Assembly (NCBI RefSeq): GCF_024345395.1
Contig: NZ_JAGQBA010000001.1
Coordinates: 310,001 to 374,000 of the forward strand
Source: Cyanobium sp. Tous-M-B4
GTDB taxonomy: Bacteria > Cyanobacteriota > Cyanobacteriia > PCC-6307 > Cyanobiaceae
Length of the DNA: 64,000 nt
Direction: 5' to 3'
In this document: positions 53,132 to 62,274 of the stretch, piece by piece
Layout of the letters: each line of letters opens with the position of its first letter
How positions within the stretch are numbered: position 1 is the first letter of the stretch
Program-made: the position numbers and the translations under genes
Notes under the pieces: generated by a model
What the model was told of the DNA's origin: nothing
The model's input: only the letters and a program-made list of their open reading frames with translations
Databases searched by the model: none

Positions 53132-53878
53132 TCAGCGCAATCCCAGCAACTTGTGGCTCTGCAGGCTGAGCCGCCATTGGGGGTTGCGGCGCACGTAATC
53201 GATCGCCAGGGTCTGGCCGGCTGGGCAGTCCCAGCCCGGTTGCAGCAGCAGTTGGGGGCCAGGGCTCCCGCCGCGCGCCTCCCGGGCCTGGGCGGCCATG
53301 GCTTGGGCGAAGGCCAGATCGGCGGCCTCGTGCACCACCACCTTGAGCTCCTGGCAGACGGCCAGCAGCTCTGCGGTGGGAGGGCGGTGGCGCTTTGGCG
53401 AAAGGGTGATCCAGGCGAAGCGGCCGCTGAGTGGATCCACGCCGCTGGTTTCCAGGTGCAGGGGCAGGCCCGAGGGCTCCAGGGTTTGGCAGAGCGGGCC
53501 AAGGTTGTGGTGCAGCGGTTCACCGCCGGTGATGACAACAAAAGCGGCACCGGCTTCGGCGGCGGCCGCGGTTGCGGCGGCTAGTGCGGCCAGGGATTGC
53601 TGGGGGTGCGCTTCGGCCGGCCAGGAGTGTTTGGTGTCGCACCAGGGGCAGGCCACCGCGCAGCCCCCCAGGCGGATGAAGAAGGCGCTGCGGCCGGCGT
53701 GCAGGCCTTCACCCTGCAGGGAGTGGAAGGTTTCCACCACTGGCAGGGCACTTGCTGGCAGCGAATCGGCGGCCAGGGGCTGGGGCACCGGGCTTAGGGG
53801 AATGGAATTGCCAGATTGGTCTAGCGCTTGGCTTTCCTTTTGGTGTGGAGTGCTTGTGTGCGGGGGAGCCCAAGCCAA
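53132..53878 (-). CDS. queE: 7-carboxy-7-deazaguanine synthase (radical SAM)
   Basis: QueE contracts 6-carboxytetrahydropterin to 7-carboxy-7-deazaguanine, the step before QueC. The product has up to 248 residues. VVETFHSLQGEGLHAGRSAFFIRLGGC leads into the cluster motif CAVACPWCDTKHSW (Cx3Cx2C), followed by VVITGGEPLHHNLG (SAM loop). The N-terminal ~45 residues are unconserved and the true start may lie further in. It abuts the ecotin stop exactly and faces the AT-rich region before the secretion operon. Confidence 0.92.
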   Translation of the reverse strand: MAWAPPHTSTPHQKESQALDQSGNSIPLSPVPQPLAADSLPASALPVVETFHSLQGEGLHAGRSAFFIRLGGCAVACPWCDTKHSWPAEAHPQQSLAALAAATAAAAEAGAAFVVITGGEPLHHNLGPLCQTLEPSGLPLHLETSGVDPLSGRFAWITLSPKRHRPPTAELLAVCQELKVVVHEAADLAFAQAMAAQAREARGGSPGPQLLLQPGWDCPAGQTLAIDYVRRNPQWRLSLQSHKLLGLR

Positions 53879-54042
53879 TGGCGCTTTATTTGCATCTGTT
53901 TGTAATTAGGACTTGTTAGAGCTGAGCAAAGCCATAAACTATATTGATAGAATAATTGATATGCATTGGATAGCTTTGTGCGGTTTCGCAAAGTCGCGCA
54001 ACCGCTTTATTCTTTCTAAATCGCTCAAGAGCACGCTTATTT
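53879..54042. other. AT-rich intergenic region upstream of the secretion operon
   Basis: 164 bases much richer in A and T than the surrounding DNA. Possible promoter parts are TTGTTA at 53913 and TAAACT at 53935 (16-base spacer), both weak. An inverted repeat GCGGTT (53980-53985) and AACCGC (54000-54005) with a 14-base spacer lies 37 bases before the next ATG and may be an operator. Confidence 0.4.
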
Positions 54043-54813
54043 ATGTCTGCTGAGTCTCAAGAGAGTCCTACCGTTTCGCTCCAAGACTTGGCTCGCCTCG
54101 GTTTGCTTGAGCCCTACGTGCAAGCTAATTTGCTGGCCTTGGCGGCTAGCGATGTTGCTTTAAGCGATGAGCAAATAGATGCGGCTAGGCAGGCTTTTTG
54201 TCGTCAGCACCAAATCCGCGACGGTGAGGCCCTCAAGGCCTGGGCTATAGCCCGCATGCTCAGCCCCGCCGCCCTTGAGGCGCAGATGCGGCAGCCCCTG
54301 CAGCTGCAGCTTCTCTGCCAGCGTGATTTCTCCGCCAAGGCAGAAGCTCGCTTTCTGCAGCGCAAGAACCAGCTCGATCGCGTTGTCTACAGCCTGCTGC
54401 GTCTCCGCGATGGTGGTCTCGCCCGCGAGCTCTACTTACGTATTGATGATGGCGATGCCAACTTCGCCGATCTAGCGGCCCGCTACGCCGAAGGCCCCGA
54501 GCAGGCCACCCGCGGCATTGTTGGCCCGGTGCCCCTCACCCAAGCCCACCCTGCCTTAGTTGATCGTTTGCGCACCGCTCCCCCTGGCGTAGTGCTCGAG
54601 CCCTTCCAAGTCGAATCCTGGTGGCTGGTGGTGCGGCTCGAAAGCCTTACTTCCGCCACCTTCGATGAGGCCACTGCCGCCCGCATGGCTCAAGAGCTGT
54701 TCGAGCAGTGGATCTCAGAGCAAGTTGAACGACGTCTTGCCGATCTGCGACCCCTGACTGAATTGGCCGTGTCCGGCGATGCGGGCCAGAACGCCAGCCC
54801 AGGCTCATCATGA
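54043..54813 (+). CDS. parvulin-like peptidyl-prolyl isomerase of a type I secretion operon
   Basis: Cytoplasmic protein of 256 residues without signal peptide. The N-terminal half is helical (SurA/PrsA-like). The C-terminal half has the parvulin shape: DDGDANFADLAARYAEGPEQATRGIVGPVPLTQAHPALVDRL, then a strand VESWWLVVRLESL; this is a rotamase-type core, though the catalytic Cys/His pair is not clear, so it may act as a chaperone. In cyanobacteria such proteins are seen beside peptidase-type ABC exporters. It overlaps the exporter gene by 4 bases. It probably holds or folds the exported protein before secretion; this is inferred. Confidence 0.75.
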   Translation: MSAESQESPTVSLQDLARLGLLEPYVQANLLALAASDVALSDEQIDAARQAFCRQHQIRDGEALKAWAIARMLSPAALEAQMRQPLQLQLLCQRDFSAKAEARFLQRKNQLDRVVYSLLRLRDGGLARELYLRIDDGDANFADLAARYAEGPEQATRGIVGPVPLTQAHPALVDRLRTAPPGVVLEPFQVESWWLVVRLESLTSATFDEATAARMAQELFEQWISEQVERRLADLRPLTELAVSGDAGQNASPGSS

Positions 54814-57752
54814 ATGCCATGGACGATTCCGCCCCTTTGCAGCTGCCCGCCCATCCCGCCTTTGCCGGGTTGTCGCACGCCAGCGCCGAGCGTTTGCAGC
54901 TGCAGCTCAGCCTGCGTCGGTTTGCTGTTGGTGATCCCCTTTGTCTTGGGGGCTTGATTCCATCTGAGATTCTGCTGATCCAATCCGGCACAGCTCGCTT
55001 GCTGGTGCGGGACCAGGGCCGCCTGCGCACCGCAGAAAAGCTGGGACCGGGCAGCTTTGTGGGCCTGGCCTCCCTGTTGCGAGCTGCTCCCTGTGAGGAG
55101 GTGAGCGCTGGCTCCGAAGTGGAGGCCCTGGTGCTGGCCGATTCCCTGATCCTGGAGCTGCTGACCAGCGAACCCTCCTTCGCCCAGTGGTGTGGCTCCC
55201 ACTTATTTACCGCTGAATTGGCAGCCCTACTGGCCCTGCTGCTTGAGCAGCACCCCCAGGCCCGCACTTCGATCCAGGAGTTGCTGGATCAGGCCCGCCC
55301 CCAGGCCCGACTGGTGCCGCCTGAGCCTGCTGCCCTAGCTGCCCTGCCGATTGAGTTCAGCTTGCTGGCCGCTAGCCACAACTTGCTCGATCACCCCCTC
55401 GGGGCAGCGCTCAATCCCCGCCAGGGTGTGCCGGCTGCCACCCCACCACTAGCGCCACGCCTGATCGCCCTGCCTGCGGAGCTGCTGGCGCCGGTAGCTC
55501 CAGTGCTGGAAGCAGAGCTGATGCCGGAGGGTTCCGGCAGCTCCGGCCAACCTGCCGGCTCCAATCCGCCTTTGGCTTCAGCCCTGGATCTGGGCCAGCG
55601 GGACCGCACGGCTCTGCAGCTGCTGCGCGGCAATGGCCCCCTCGAGGAAACCCTCGCCTGTTTCCAGATGCTGGCGGCGGAGCTCAAGCTGCCCTTCCGC
55701 CGCGATGCGATCGAGAAGATCCTGCGCGATGTGCTGCGCCGCGGCCAGACGCCCGACCTGCAGCTCTGCGGCAATCTCGCCGCGATGATGGGTTTGCACG
55801 TAAGCGGCGTGCGGGTGCCTGCCAATCAGGGCACGCGCCTGCAGACCCCGGCCCTGATCCCATGGCAGGGCGGGTTTGCCGTGGTCCGGGGCGCCAATGC
55901 GCGAGGTTTGCTGCTGGCCTCCCCGCGGCAGGGCTGGGTGGAAATTCCCCCCGACCAGCTTCCTGAGGCTTTCCCAGACGGCATCGATGTGCTGATGCTG
56001 GAGCGCAGCTCTGCCACCCCCGAGCAGCGCTTTGGTTTTGCCTGGTTCTGGCCAGCTCTGCAGCGCTACCGCGGCATCCTCACCCAGGTGCTGATCGCCT
56101 CCTTTGTGGTGCAGCTGTTCAGCCTGGCCAACCCCCTGCTGATTCAGGTGATCATCGACAAGGTGATCAACCAGCGCAGCCTCGATACTTTGCAGGTGCT
56201 GGGCTTTGCCCTGGTTGTGGTGACCTTGATGGAGGGTTTGATCGGCGCCCTGCGCACCTTCCTATTCAGCGAAACCACTAATCGCATCGATCTGCGTCTC
56301 GGCGCCGAGGTGATCGACCACCTGCTGCGGCTGCCGCTCAATTACTTCGACCGCCGTCCCGTGGGTGAACTCGGCACCCGTATTGCTGAGCTGGAGAAGA
56401 TCCGTAATTTCCTCACCGGTCAAGCGCTCACCACCCTGCTCGATACGGCCTTCTCGGTGATCTATATCGCCGTGATGCTGCTTTACAGCTGGGTACTCAC
56501 CTTGATCGCCCTGTGTGTGCTGCCGATTCAGATCGGTCTCACCGTGCTGGGCGCGCCCCTGTTCCGCCGTCAATACCGCGATGCGGCCCAGGAGAACGCC
56601 CGCACCCAGAGCCACCTTGTTGAGGTGCTCACCGGCATCCAGACGGTGAAGGCCCAGAACGTGGAGATGATCAGCCGCTGGAAGTGGCAAGACCTCTACG
56701 GCAAATACATCTCCCGTACGTTTGAAAAAACCATCACCGGTACGGCCCTTACCGAAACCTCCCAGGTGCTGCAGAAGCTCTCCCAGCTGCTGGTGCTCTG
56801 GGTAGGCGCCTCTTTGGTGCTCTCCGGCGACATGACCCTGGGCCAATTGATCGCCTTCCGGATCATCTCTGGCTACGTCACCCAGCCTTTGTTGCGGCTC
56901 TCTTCGATCTGGCAGAGCATCCAGGAGCTCAAGGTTTCCTTTGAGCGCCTTGCTGATGTGGTCGACACCCCGGAGGAATCAGATGAGGCTGATAAGCAGA
57001 AGATTCCTCTGCCGCCCATCGCCGGCGAGGTGCGTTTCGACGACCTCTGCTTCTCCTTCACCCCAGGCGGCGCCCAGGTGTTGCGTCACATCGACTTCAC
57101 CATCGCCGCCGGTACCTTTGTGGGGGTGGTGGGCCAGAGCGGTAGCGGTAAGAGCACCCTCACCAAAATGCTGGCTCGCCTCTATTCACCAGGCAGCGGC
57201 CGGATCCTGATCGACAACTACGACATCGACAAAGTTGAGCTCTATTCGCTGCGGCGCCAAATCGGCATTGTGCCCCAGGAGCCCCTGCTTTTCACCGGCA
57301 CGGTGGCAGAAAATATTGCCCTCACCGATCCCGATGCCAGCAGTGATTCGATCGTGCAGGCGGCACGGCTGGCCTGCGCCCACGATTTCATCATGGAGCT
57401 TCCTGCTGGCTACAGCAGCAATGTGGGTGAACGCGGCGCCGGCCTTTCCGGCGGCCAGCGGCAGCGGCTGGCCCTGGCCCGCACCCTGCTCTCCCAGCCG
57501 CGGCTGCTGGTGCTCGATGAAGCAACTAGCGCCCTCGACTACGACACCGAGCGGCGCGTTTGCGACAACTTGCTCGACAACCTCAAGCACTGCACCGTTT
57601 TCTTCATCACCCACCGGCTCTCCACCATCCGCCGGGCCGATCTAATCGTGATGATGCACGAAGGATCCATCGTGGAAACAGGCACCCACGATGAGTTGAT
57701 GGAGCGCCGAGGTCGCTATTACGCCCTTTACCGCCAGCAGGAGGTCAACTGA
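54810..57752 (+). CDS. type I secretion ABC exporter with N-terminal cyclic-nucleotide domain and degenerate C39 domain
   Basis: Protein of 980 residues. Order: cNMP-binding-like domain (about 15-125, LSLRRFAVGDPLCLGG, LGPGSFVGLASLL), linker, C39-like domain (262-385), six-helix membrane domain (415-715), ATPase (730-980) with Walker A GQSGSGKST at 775-783, signature LSGGQRQRLAL, Walker B LLVLDEATSALD and ITHRLST. In active C39 domains a Cys and a His-Tyr/Phe pair cut leaders at Gly-Gly; here the His region reads GGFAVVRG, so it is likely a non-cleaving C39-like docking domain as in HlyB. Whether c-di-GMP, cAMP or nothing binds the first domain is unknown. No substrate gene is adjacent. Confidence 0.92.
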   Translation: MNAMDDSAPLQLPAHPAFAGLSHASAERLQLQLSLRRFAVGDPLCLGGLIPSEILLIQSGTARLLVRDQGRLRTAEKLGPGSFVGLASLLRAAPCEEVSAGSEVEALVLADSLILELLTSEPSFAQWCGSHLFTAELAALLALLLEQHPQARTSIQELLDQARPQARLVPPEPAALAALPIEFSLLAASHNLLDHPLGAALNPRQGVPAATPPLAPRLIALPAELLAPVAPVLEAELMPEGSGSSGQPAGSNPPLASALDLGQRDRTALQLLRGNGPLEETLACFQMLAAELKLPFRRDAIEKILRDVLRRGQTPDLQLCGNLAAMMGLHVSGVRVPANQGTRLQTPALIPWQGGFAVVRGANARGLLLASPRQGWVEIPPDQLPEAFPDGIDVLMLERSSATPEQRFGFAWFWPALQRYRGILTQVLIASFVVQLFSLANPLLIQVIIDKVINQRSLDTLQVLGFALVVVTLMEGLIGALRTFLFSETTNRIDLRLGAEVIDHLLRLPLNYFDRRPVGELGTRIAELEKIRNFLTGQALTTLLDTAFSVIYIAVMLLYSWVLTLIALCVLPIQIGLTVLGAPLFRRQYRDAAQENARTQSHLVEVLTGIQTVKAQNVEMISRWKWQDLYGKYISRTFEKTITGTALTETSQVLQKLSQLLVLWVGASLVLSGDMTLGQLIAFRIISGYVTQPLLRLSSIWQSIQELKVSFERLADVVDTPEESDEADKQKIPLPPIAGEVRFDDLCFSFTPGGAQVLRHIDFTIAAGTFVGVVGQSGSGKSTLTKMLARLYSPGSGRILIDNYDIDKVELYSLRRQIGIVPQEPLLFTGTVAENIALTDPDASSDSIVQAARLACAHDFIMELPAGYSSNVGERGAGLSGGQRQRLALARTLLSQPRLLVLDEATSALDYDTERRVCDNLLDNLKHCTVFFITHRLSTIRRADLIVMMHEGSIVETGTHDELMERRGRYYALYRQQEVN

Positions 57753-58894
57753 TGTCGATTGTGCGCCGCGCTCAAAACGCTATCGAGCGCCGGGTTCAGA
57801 CCAGCCATGAGGAGATGGCGCTGCAGCAGTCGCGCTTTTTAGCGCGTGCTATCACCTGGGCCCTAGTGGGCACCACAGCTGCTGGCCTGGCCTGGCTGGC
57901 TTTCGCCAAAACCGACGAGGTGGTGGTGGCCTCAGGCAAGCTCCAGCCGATTGGTGATGTCAAAACCATCCAGATGCCGGTGGGCGGTGTGCTGGAAACC
58001 ATGCTGGTCAAGGACGGGCAGCGGGTGACGAAGGGGCAGGTGCTGCTGCGCCTCGACAACGAGGCCACCCTCGATCGTCAGGGGAGCCTGCGTACCACCA
58101 TCATCGCCAAGCAGGCCCAGCTGCGCCTCAAGGAGGTGGAGCTGGCTCGCTATCTCAACCTCAACGACACCGAGCAGACGGTGACACGCCAGAACCTGGT
58201 GCTTGAAACCGAAATCCTGCAGCGGCTTGAGGTCCTTAAGGCGGTTGGGGCATCTGCTGAGTTGCAGTATCTGCAACAGCGCAACAAGGTGCGTGAGGTT
58301 GATGGCGAGCTCGCCAAGCTCAAGGTAGATCGCTTGCGTCAAATTGCGATCATCGAGCAGGCGCTGGAGCAGATCAAAGGAGAGCTGGCCGATCTAGGCA
58401 GCAAGCTCACTGAGCTCCAGGTCAATATCCGCTACCAGGATGTGCGCTCCCCGGTGGATGGGGTGGTATTTGATCTCAAGCCAACAGGCCCAGGCTTTGT
58501 GGCCCAAGGCAGTGAGCCGGTAATGAAGATTGTTCCCTTTGATGCGCTCCAAGCCAAAGTGGAGATTGAGAGCAGCGATATCGGCTTTGTGCGAGTTGGT
58601 CGCCCTGCTGATATCAGTATCGATTCCTTCCCGGCTACCGATTTCGGCGTGCTGCTTGGCACCGTTAAGGGCATTGGCTCCGATGCCTTGCCTCCAGATG
58701 AGCGCAACCAGACCTACCGCTTCCCAGCCACGATTGCCCTCGATTCTCAGCAGCTCAAGCTGAAATCTGGCAAGAGCCTGCCTTTGCAGGTGGGTATGTC
58801 ACTTACGGCCAATATCAAGCTGCGCAAGGTTACTTACTTGCAGCTTTTACTTGGAGAATTTAAAGACAAAACAGATTCACTCAAGCAAATCTGA
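57752..58894 (+). CDS. HlyD-family membrane fusion protein
   Basis: Periplasmic adaptor of 380 residues linking the ABC exporter to a TolC-like outer-membrane channel. One transmembrane helix (LARAITWALVGTTAAGLAWLAF) is followed by a lipoyl-like half motif GGVLETMLVKDGQRVTKGQVLLRLD, an alpha-helical coiled-coil hairpin (about 110-240), the second lipoyl half SPVDGVVFDLKPTGPGFV, and a beta barrel. Its start overlaps the exporter stop by a single base (TGATG). No TolC gene is in the window. It ends directly against the pyrG stop. Confidence 0.93.
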   Translation: MSIVRRAQNAIERRVQTSHEEMALQQSRFLARAITWALVGTTAAGLAWLAFAKTDEVVVASGKLQPIGDVKTIQMPVGGVLETMLVKDGQRVTKGQVLLRLDNEATLDRQGSLRTTIIAKQAQLRLKEVELARYLNLNDTEQTVTRQNLVLETEILQRLEVLKAVGASAELQYLQQRNKVREVDGELAKLKVDRLRQIAIIEQALEQIKGELADLGSKLTELQVNIRYQDVRSPVDGVVFDLKPTGPGFVAQGSEPVMKIVPFDALQAKVEIESSDIGFVRVGRPADISIDSFPATDFGVLLGTVKGIGSDALPPDERNQTYRFPATIALDSQQLKLKSGKSLPLQVGMSLTANIKLRKVTYLQLLLGEFKDKTDSLKQI

Positions 58895-60523
<1,629 letters not shown>

Positions 60524-60559
60524 TCAATGTACCGGGCGCTGCCAGCGGGGCTGGCTCCT

Positions 60560-60632
60560 TGCGGGGTTGGCTGGGTTCGGCGGTCACGCCTGCGGCGCGG
60601 GCAACACCGCGCTCACCGCAGCCAACCTCGCA
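60560..60632. repeat. nested hairpin between dps and pyrG
   Basis: An outer stem of 14 bases with one mismatch pairs TGCGGGGTTGGCTG (60560-60573) with CAGCCAACCTCGCA (60619-60632). Inside it GCGCGG (60595-60600) pairs with CCGCGC (60607-60612) around a GCAACA loop. On the minus strand it lies after the dps stop and before pyrG, so it may end dps transcripts or form a pyrG leader structure; no T-run follows. Confidence 0.55.
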
Positions 60633-60669
60633 GCGGGCGCCGACCGGCCGATCTCAGCGGCACCAGGGA

Positions 60670-61146
60670 TTACGCCTCGAGCAAGCTGCGCAGCATCCAA
60701 GCGGTCTTCTCGTGGATCTGCAGCCGTTGGGTGAGCAGGTCGGCGGTGGGTTGGTCGTTGGCCTCTTCGGCGGTGACCATGACGCCGCGGATGGTGCGGG
60801 CTACAGCCTCGTGGCCCAGCACCAGCTCGCGCACCATCTCCAAGGCCGCCGGGATGCCCTGGGTTTCGGCGATTGAGGAGAGCTGGCCGTAGGTGGCACC
60901 GCCAAAGGGAGCTGGGCAGCCAAGGGCGCGGATGCGCTCGGCGATGGCGTCTAGGGCGTTCCAGAGCTCGGTGTACTGCCCCATAAACATCAGGTGCAGG
61001 GTGTTGAACATCGGCCCGGTGACGTTCCAGTGGAAGCCGTGGGTTTTGGCGTAGAGCACGGTGCTGTCGGCCAGCACGCGGCCCAGACCTGCGGCGATCT
61101 CCAGCCGCTGGGCTTCCGGGATGCCGATGTCAATGTCGGTTGCCAT
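60670..61146 (-). CDS. dps: Dps-family ferritin-like protein
   Basis: DNA-protecting iron-storage protein of 158 residues, forming a 12-mer that oxidises Fe(II) with hydrogen peroxide. The ferroxidase ligands are seen in [37 protein letters not shown] and the C-terminal helix [10 protein letters not shown]. It is flanked by the sigma factor gene upstream and pyrG downstream on the same strand. Confidence 0.95.
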   Translation of the reverse strand: MATDIDIGIPEAQRLEIAAGLGRVLADSTVLYAKTHGFHWNVTGPMFNTLHLMFMGQYTELWNALDAIAERIRALGCPAPFGGATYGQLSSIAETQGIPAALEMVRELVLGHEAVARTIRGVMVTAEEANDQPTADLLTQRLQIHEKTAWMLRSLLEA

Positions 61147-61191
61147 GGCAACTTATCCGTAGTGACTTCGTTTTAGCCCGGATGGGCTGGT

Positions 61192-62145
61192 TTAGTCGAG
61201 GCTGCCCAGATAATCCTTCACGCGGCAGCGGTTCTGGGGTTGGCGCAGTTTCAGCAGGGCCCGGGATTCGATCTGCCGCACCCGCTCCCGGGAGAGCTGC
61301 ATGGCAGCGCCGATCTCAGTCAGGCTGCGGGGAGTGTCGTCTATTAGCCCGAAGCGTTGACGGATCACCTCGGCTTCGCGGCTGCTCAGGTCTTCAAGCA
61401 GGGCCTCGAGGTCGTTGTGCAGCTGCTCGCGGGCGAGTTCCTGCTCAGGTGTGCCGTGGCCGTCTTCCAGCAGGTCGCCGAGCTGCATTTCGTGCTCCTT
61501 GCCCACCCGGGCCTCCAGGGAGACGGGTTTGGGCAGCTGCAGCAGCATTTCGCGGATCAGCGCTTCGCTGAGATTCAGCTCCTGGGCGATTTCAGCCACG
61601 CAGGGCAGGCGGCCTAGCCGGGCGCTGAGTTCACCCTGGGCCCGTTTAATGCGGTTGAGCTTCTCGGTGATGTGCACCGGCAGCCGGATCGTGCGGCTCT
61701 GGCTGGCAAGGGCCCGGGTGATGCCCTGGCGAATCCACCAGTAGGCGTAGGTGCTGAAGCGAAACCCCCGGGTCGGGTCAAAGCGCTCCACGGCCCGCTC
61801 CAGTCCCAAGGTGCCCTCCTGCACCAGATCCAGCAGGTCCATGCCCCGGCGCTGGTACTTCTTGGCCACTGACACCACCAGGCGCAGATTGGCCTGGATC
61901 ATCCGCTCCTTGGCCCTTTTGCCTCGGTGCAGGGCCAGTCGTCGCTCTTTGGCGGCCACTTCGTCCAGTTCACCTGCGCCCGGTTCGTCTTTGTCCGGTT
62001 CGCCCTGGCGCAGTAGCTGTTCTCGCCGCTGCACCAGCCGGGCCAGGATGAGCTCCTGCTCCTGGGTAAGCAGGTCCACCCGACCGATGTCCTGCAGATA
62101 AAGCCGCACCGGATCGGTGCTGGTGGGGGTGTGGGGCACGCCCAA
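61192..62145 (-). CDS. group-2 RNA polymerase sigma-70 factor
   Basis: Complete alternative sigma factor of 317 residues. Region 1.2: TSTDPVRLYLQDIGRVDLL; region 2: [26 protein letters not shown] and [15 protein letters not shown]; region 3: RLPVHITEKLNRIKRAQGEL; region 4 with the helix-turn-helix SLTEIGAAMQLSRERVRQIESRALLKLR. There is no long region 1.1, so it is not the main sigma. The start may be TTG 62145 or GTG 62139; neither has a good ribosome binding site. An unusual 13-bp tandem repeat lies upstream. Confidence 0.93.
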   Translation of the reverse strand: MGVPHTPTSTDPVRLYLQDIGRVDLLTQEQELILARLVQRREQLLRQGEPDKDEPGAGELDEVAAKERRLALHRGKRAKERMIQANLRLVVSVAKKYQRRGMDLLDLVQEGTLGLERAVERFDPTRGFRFSTYAYWWIRQGITRALASQSRTIRLPVHITEKLNRIKRAQGELSARLGRLPCVAEIAQELNLSEALIREMLLQLPKPVSLEARVGKEHEMQLGDLLEDGHGTPEQELAREQLHNDLEALLEDLSSREAEVIRQRFGLIDDTPRSLTEIGAAMQLSRERVRQIESRALLKLRQPQNRCRVKDYLGSLD

Positions 62146-62208
62146 TGCATAAGTGGTGCTTCACCGTTGCTGCGCTGGGCAGCTGCGGCGCCAAATGCCC
62201 CGTTTTGT

Positions 62209-62260
62209 TTTGGCTTTGGGTTTTGGTTTTCAGTTTTATTTTTCAGTTTTGGCTTTCAGT
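62209..62260 (-). repeat. four 13-bp tandem repeats upstream of the sigma factor
   Basis: On the minus strand the unit is ACTGAAAGCCAAA. Four copies in exact 13-base register read, on the plus strand, TTTGGCTTTGGGT, TTTGGTTTTCAGT, TTTATTTTTCAGT and TTTGGCTTTCAGT. The tract lies between the aspS stop (62275) and the sigma start (62139/62145). It is strongly A/C-skewed on the transcribed strand of the sigma gene. Confidence 0.9.
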
Positions 62261-62274
62261 TGTGTCTTTGGGCT

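Noticed and set aside
55600-55970. Active C39 peptidase in the exporter, which would make the Nif11-like peptide its substrate
   Set aside because: The catalytic His position lacks His, and the two loci are 43 kb apart, so I do not link them.
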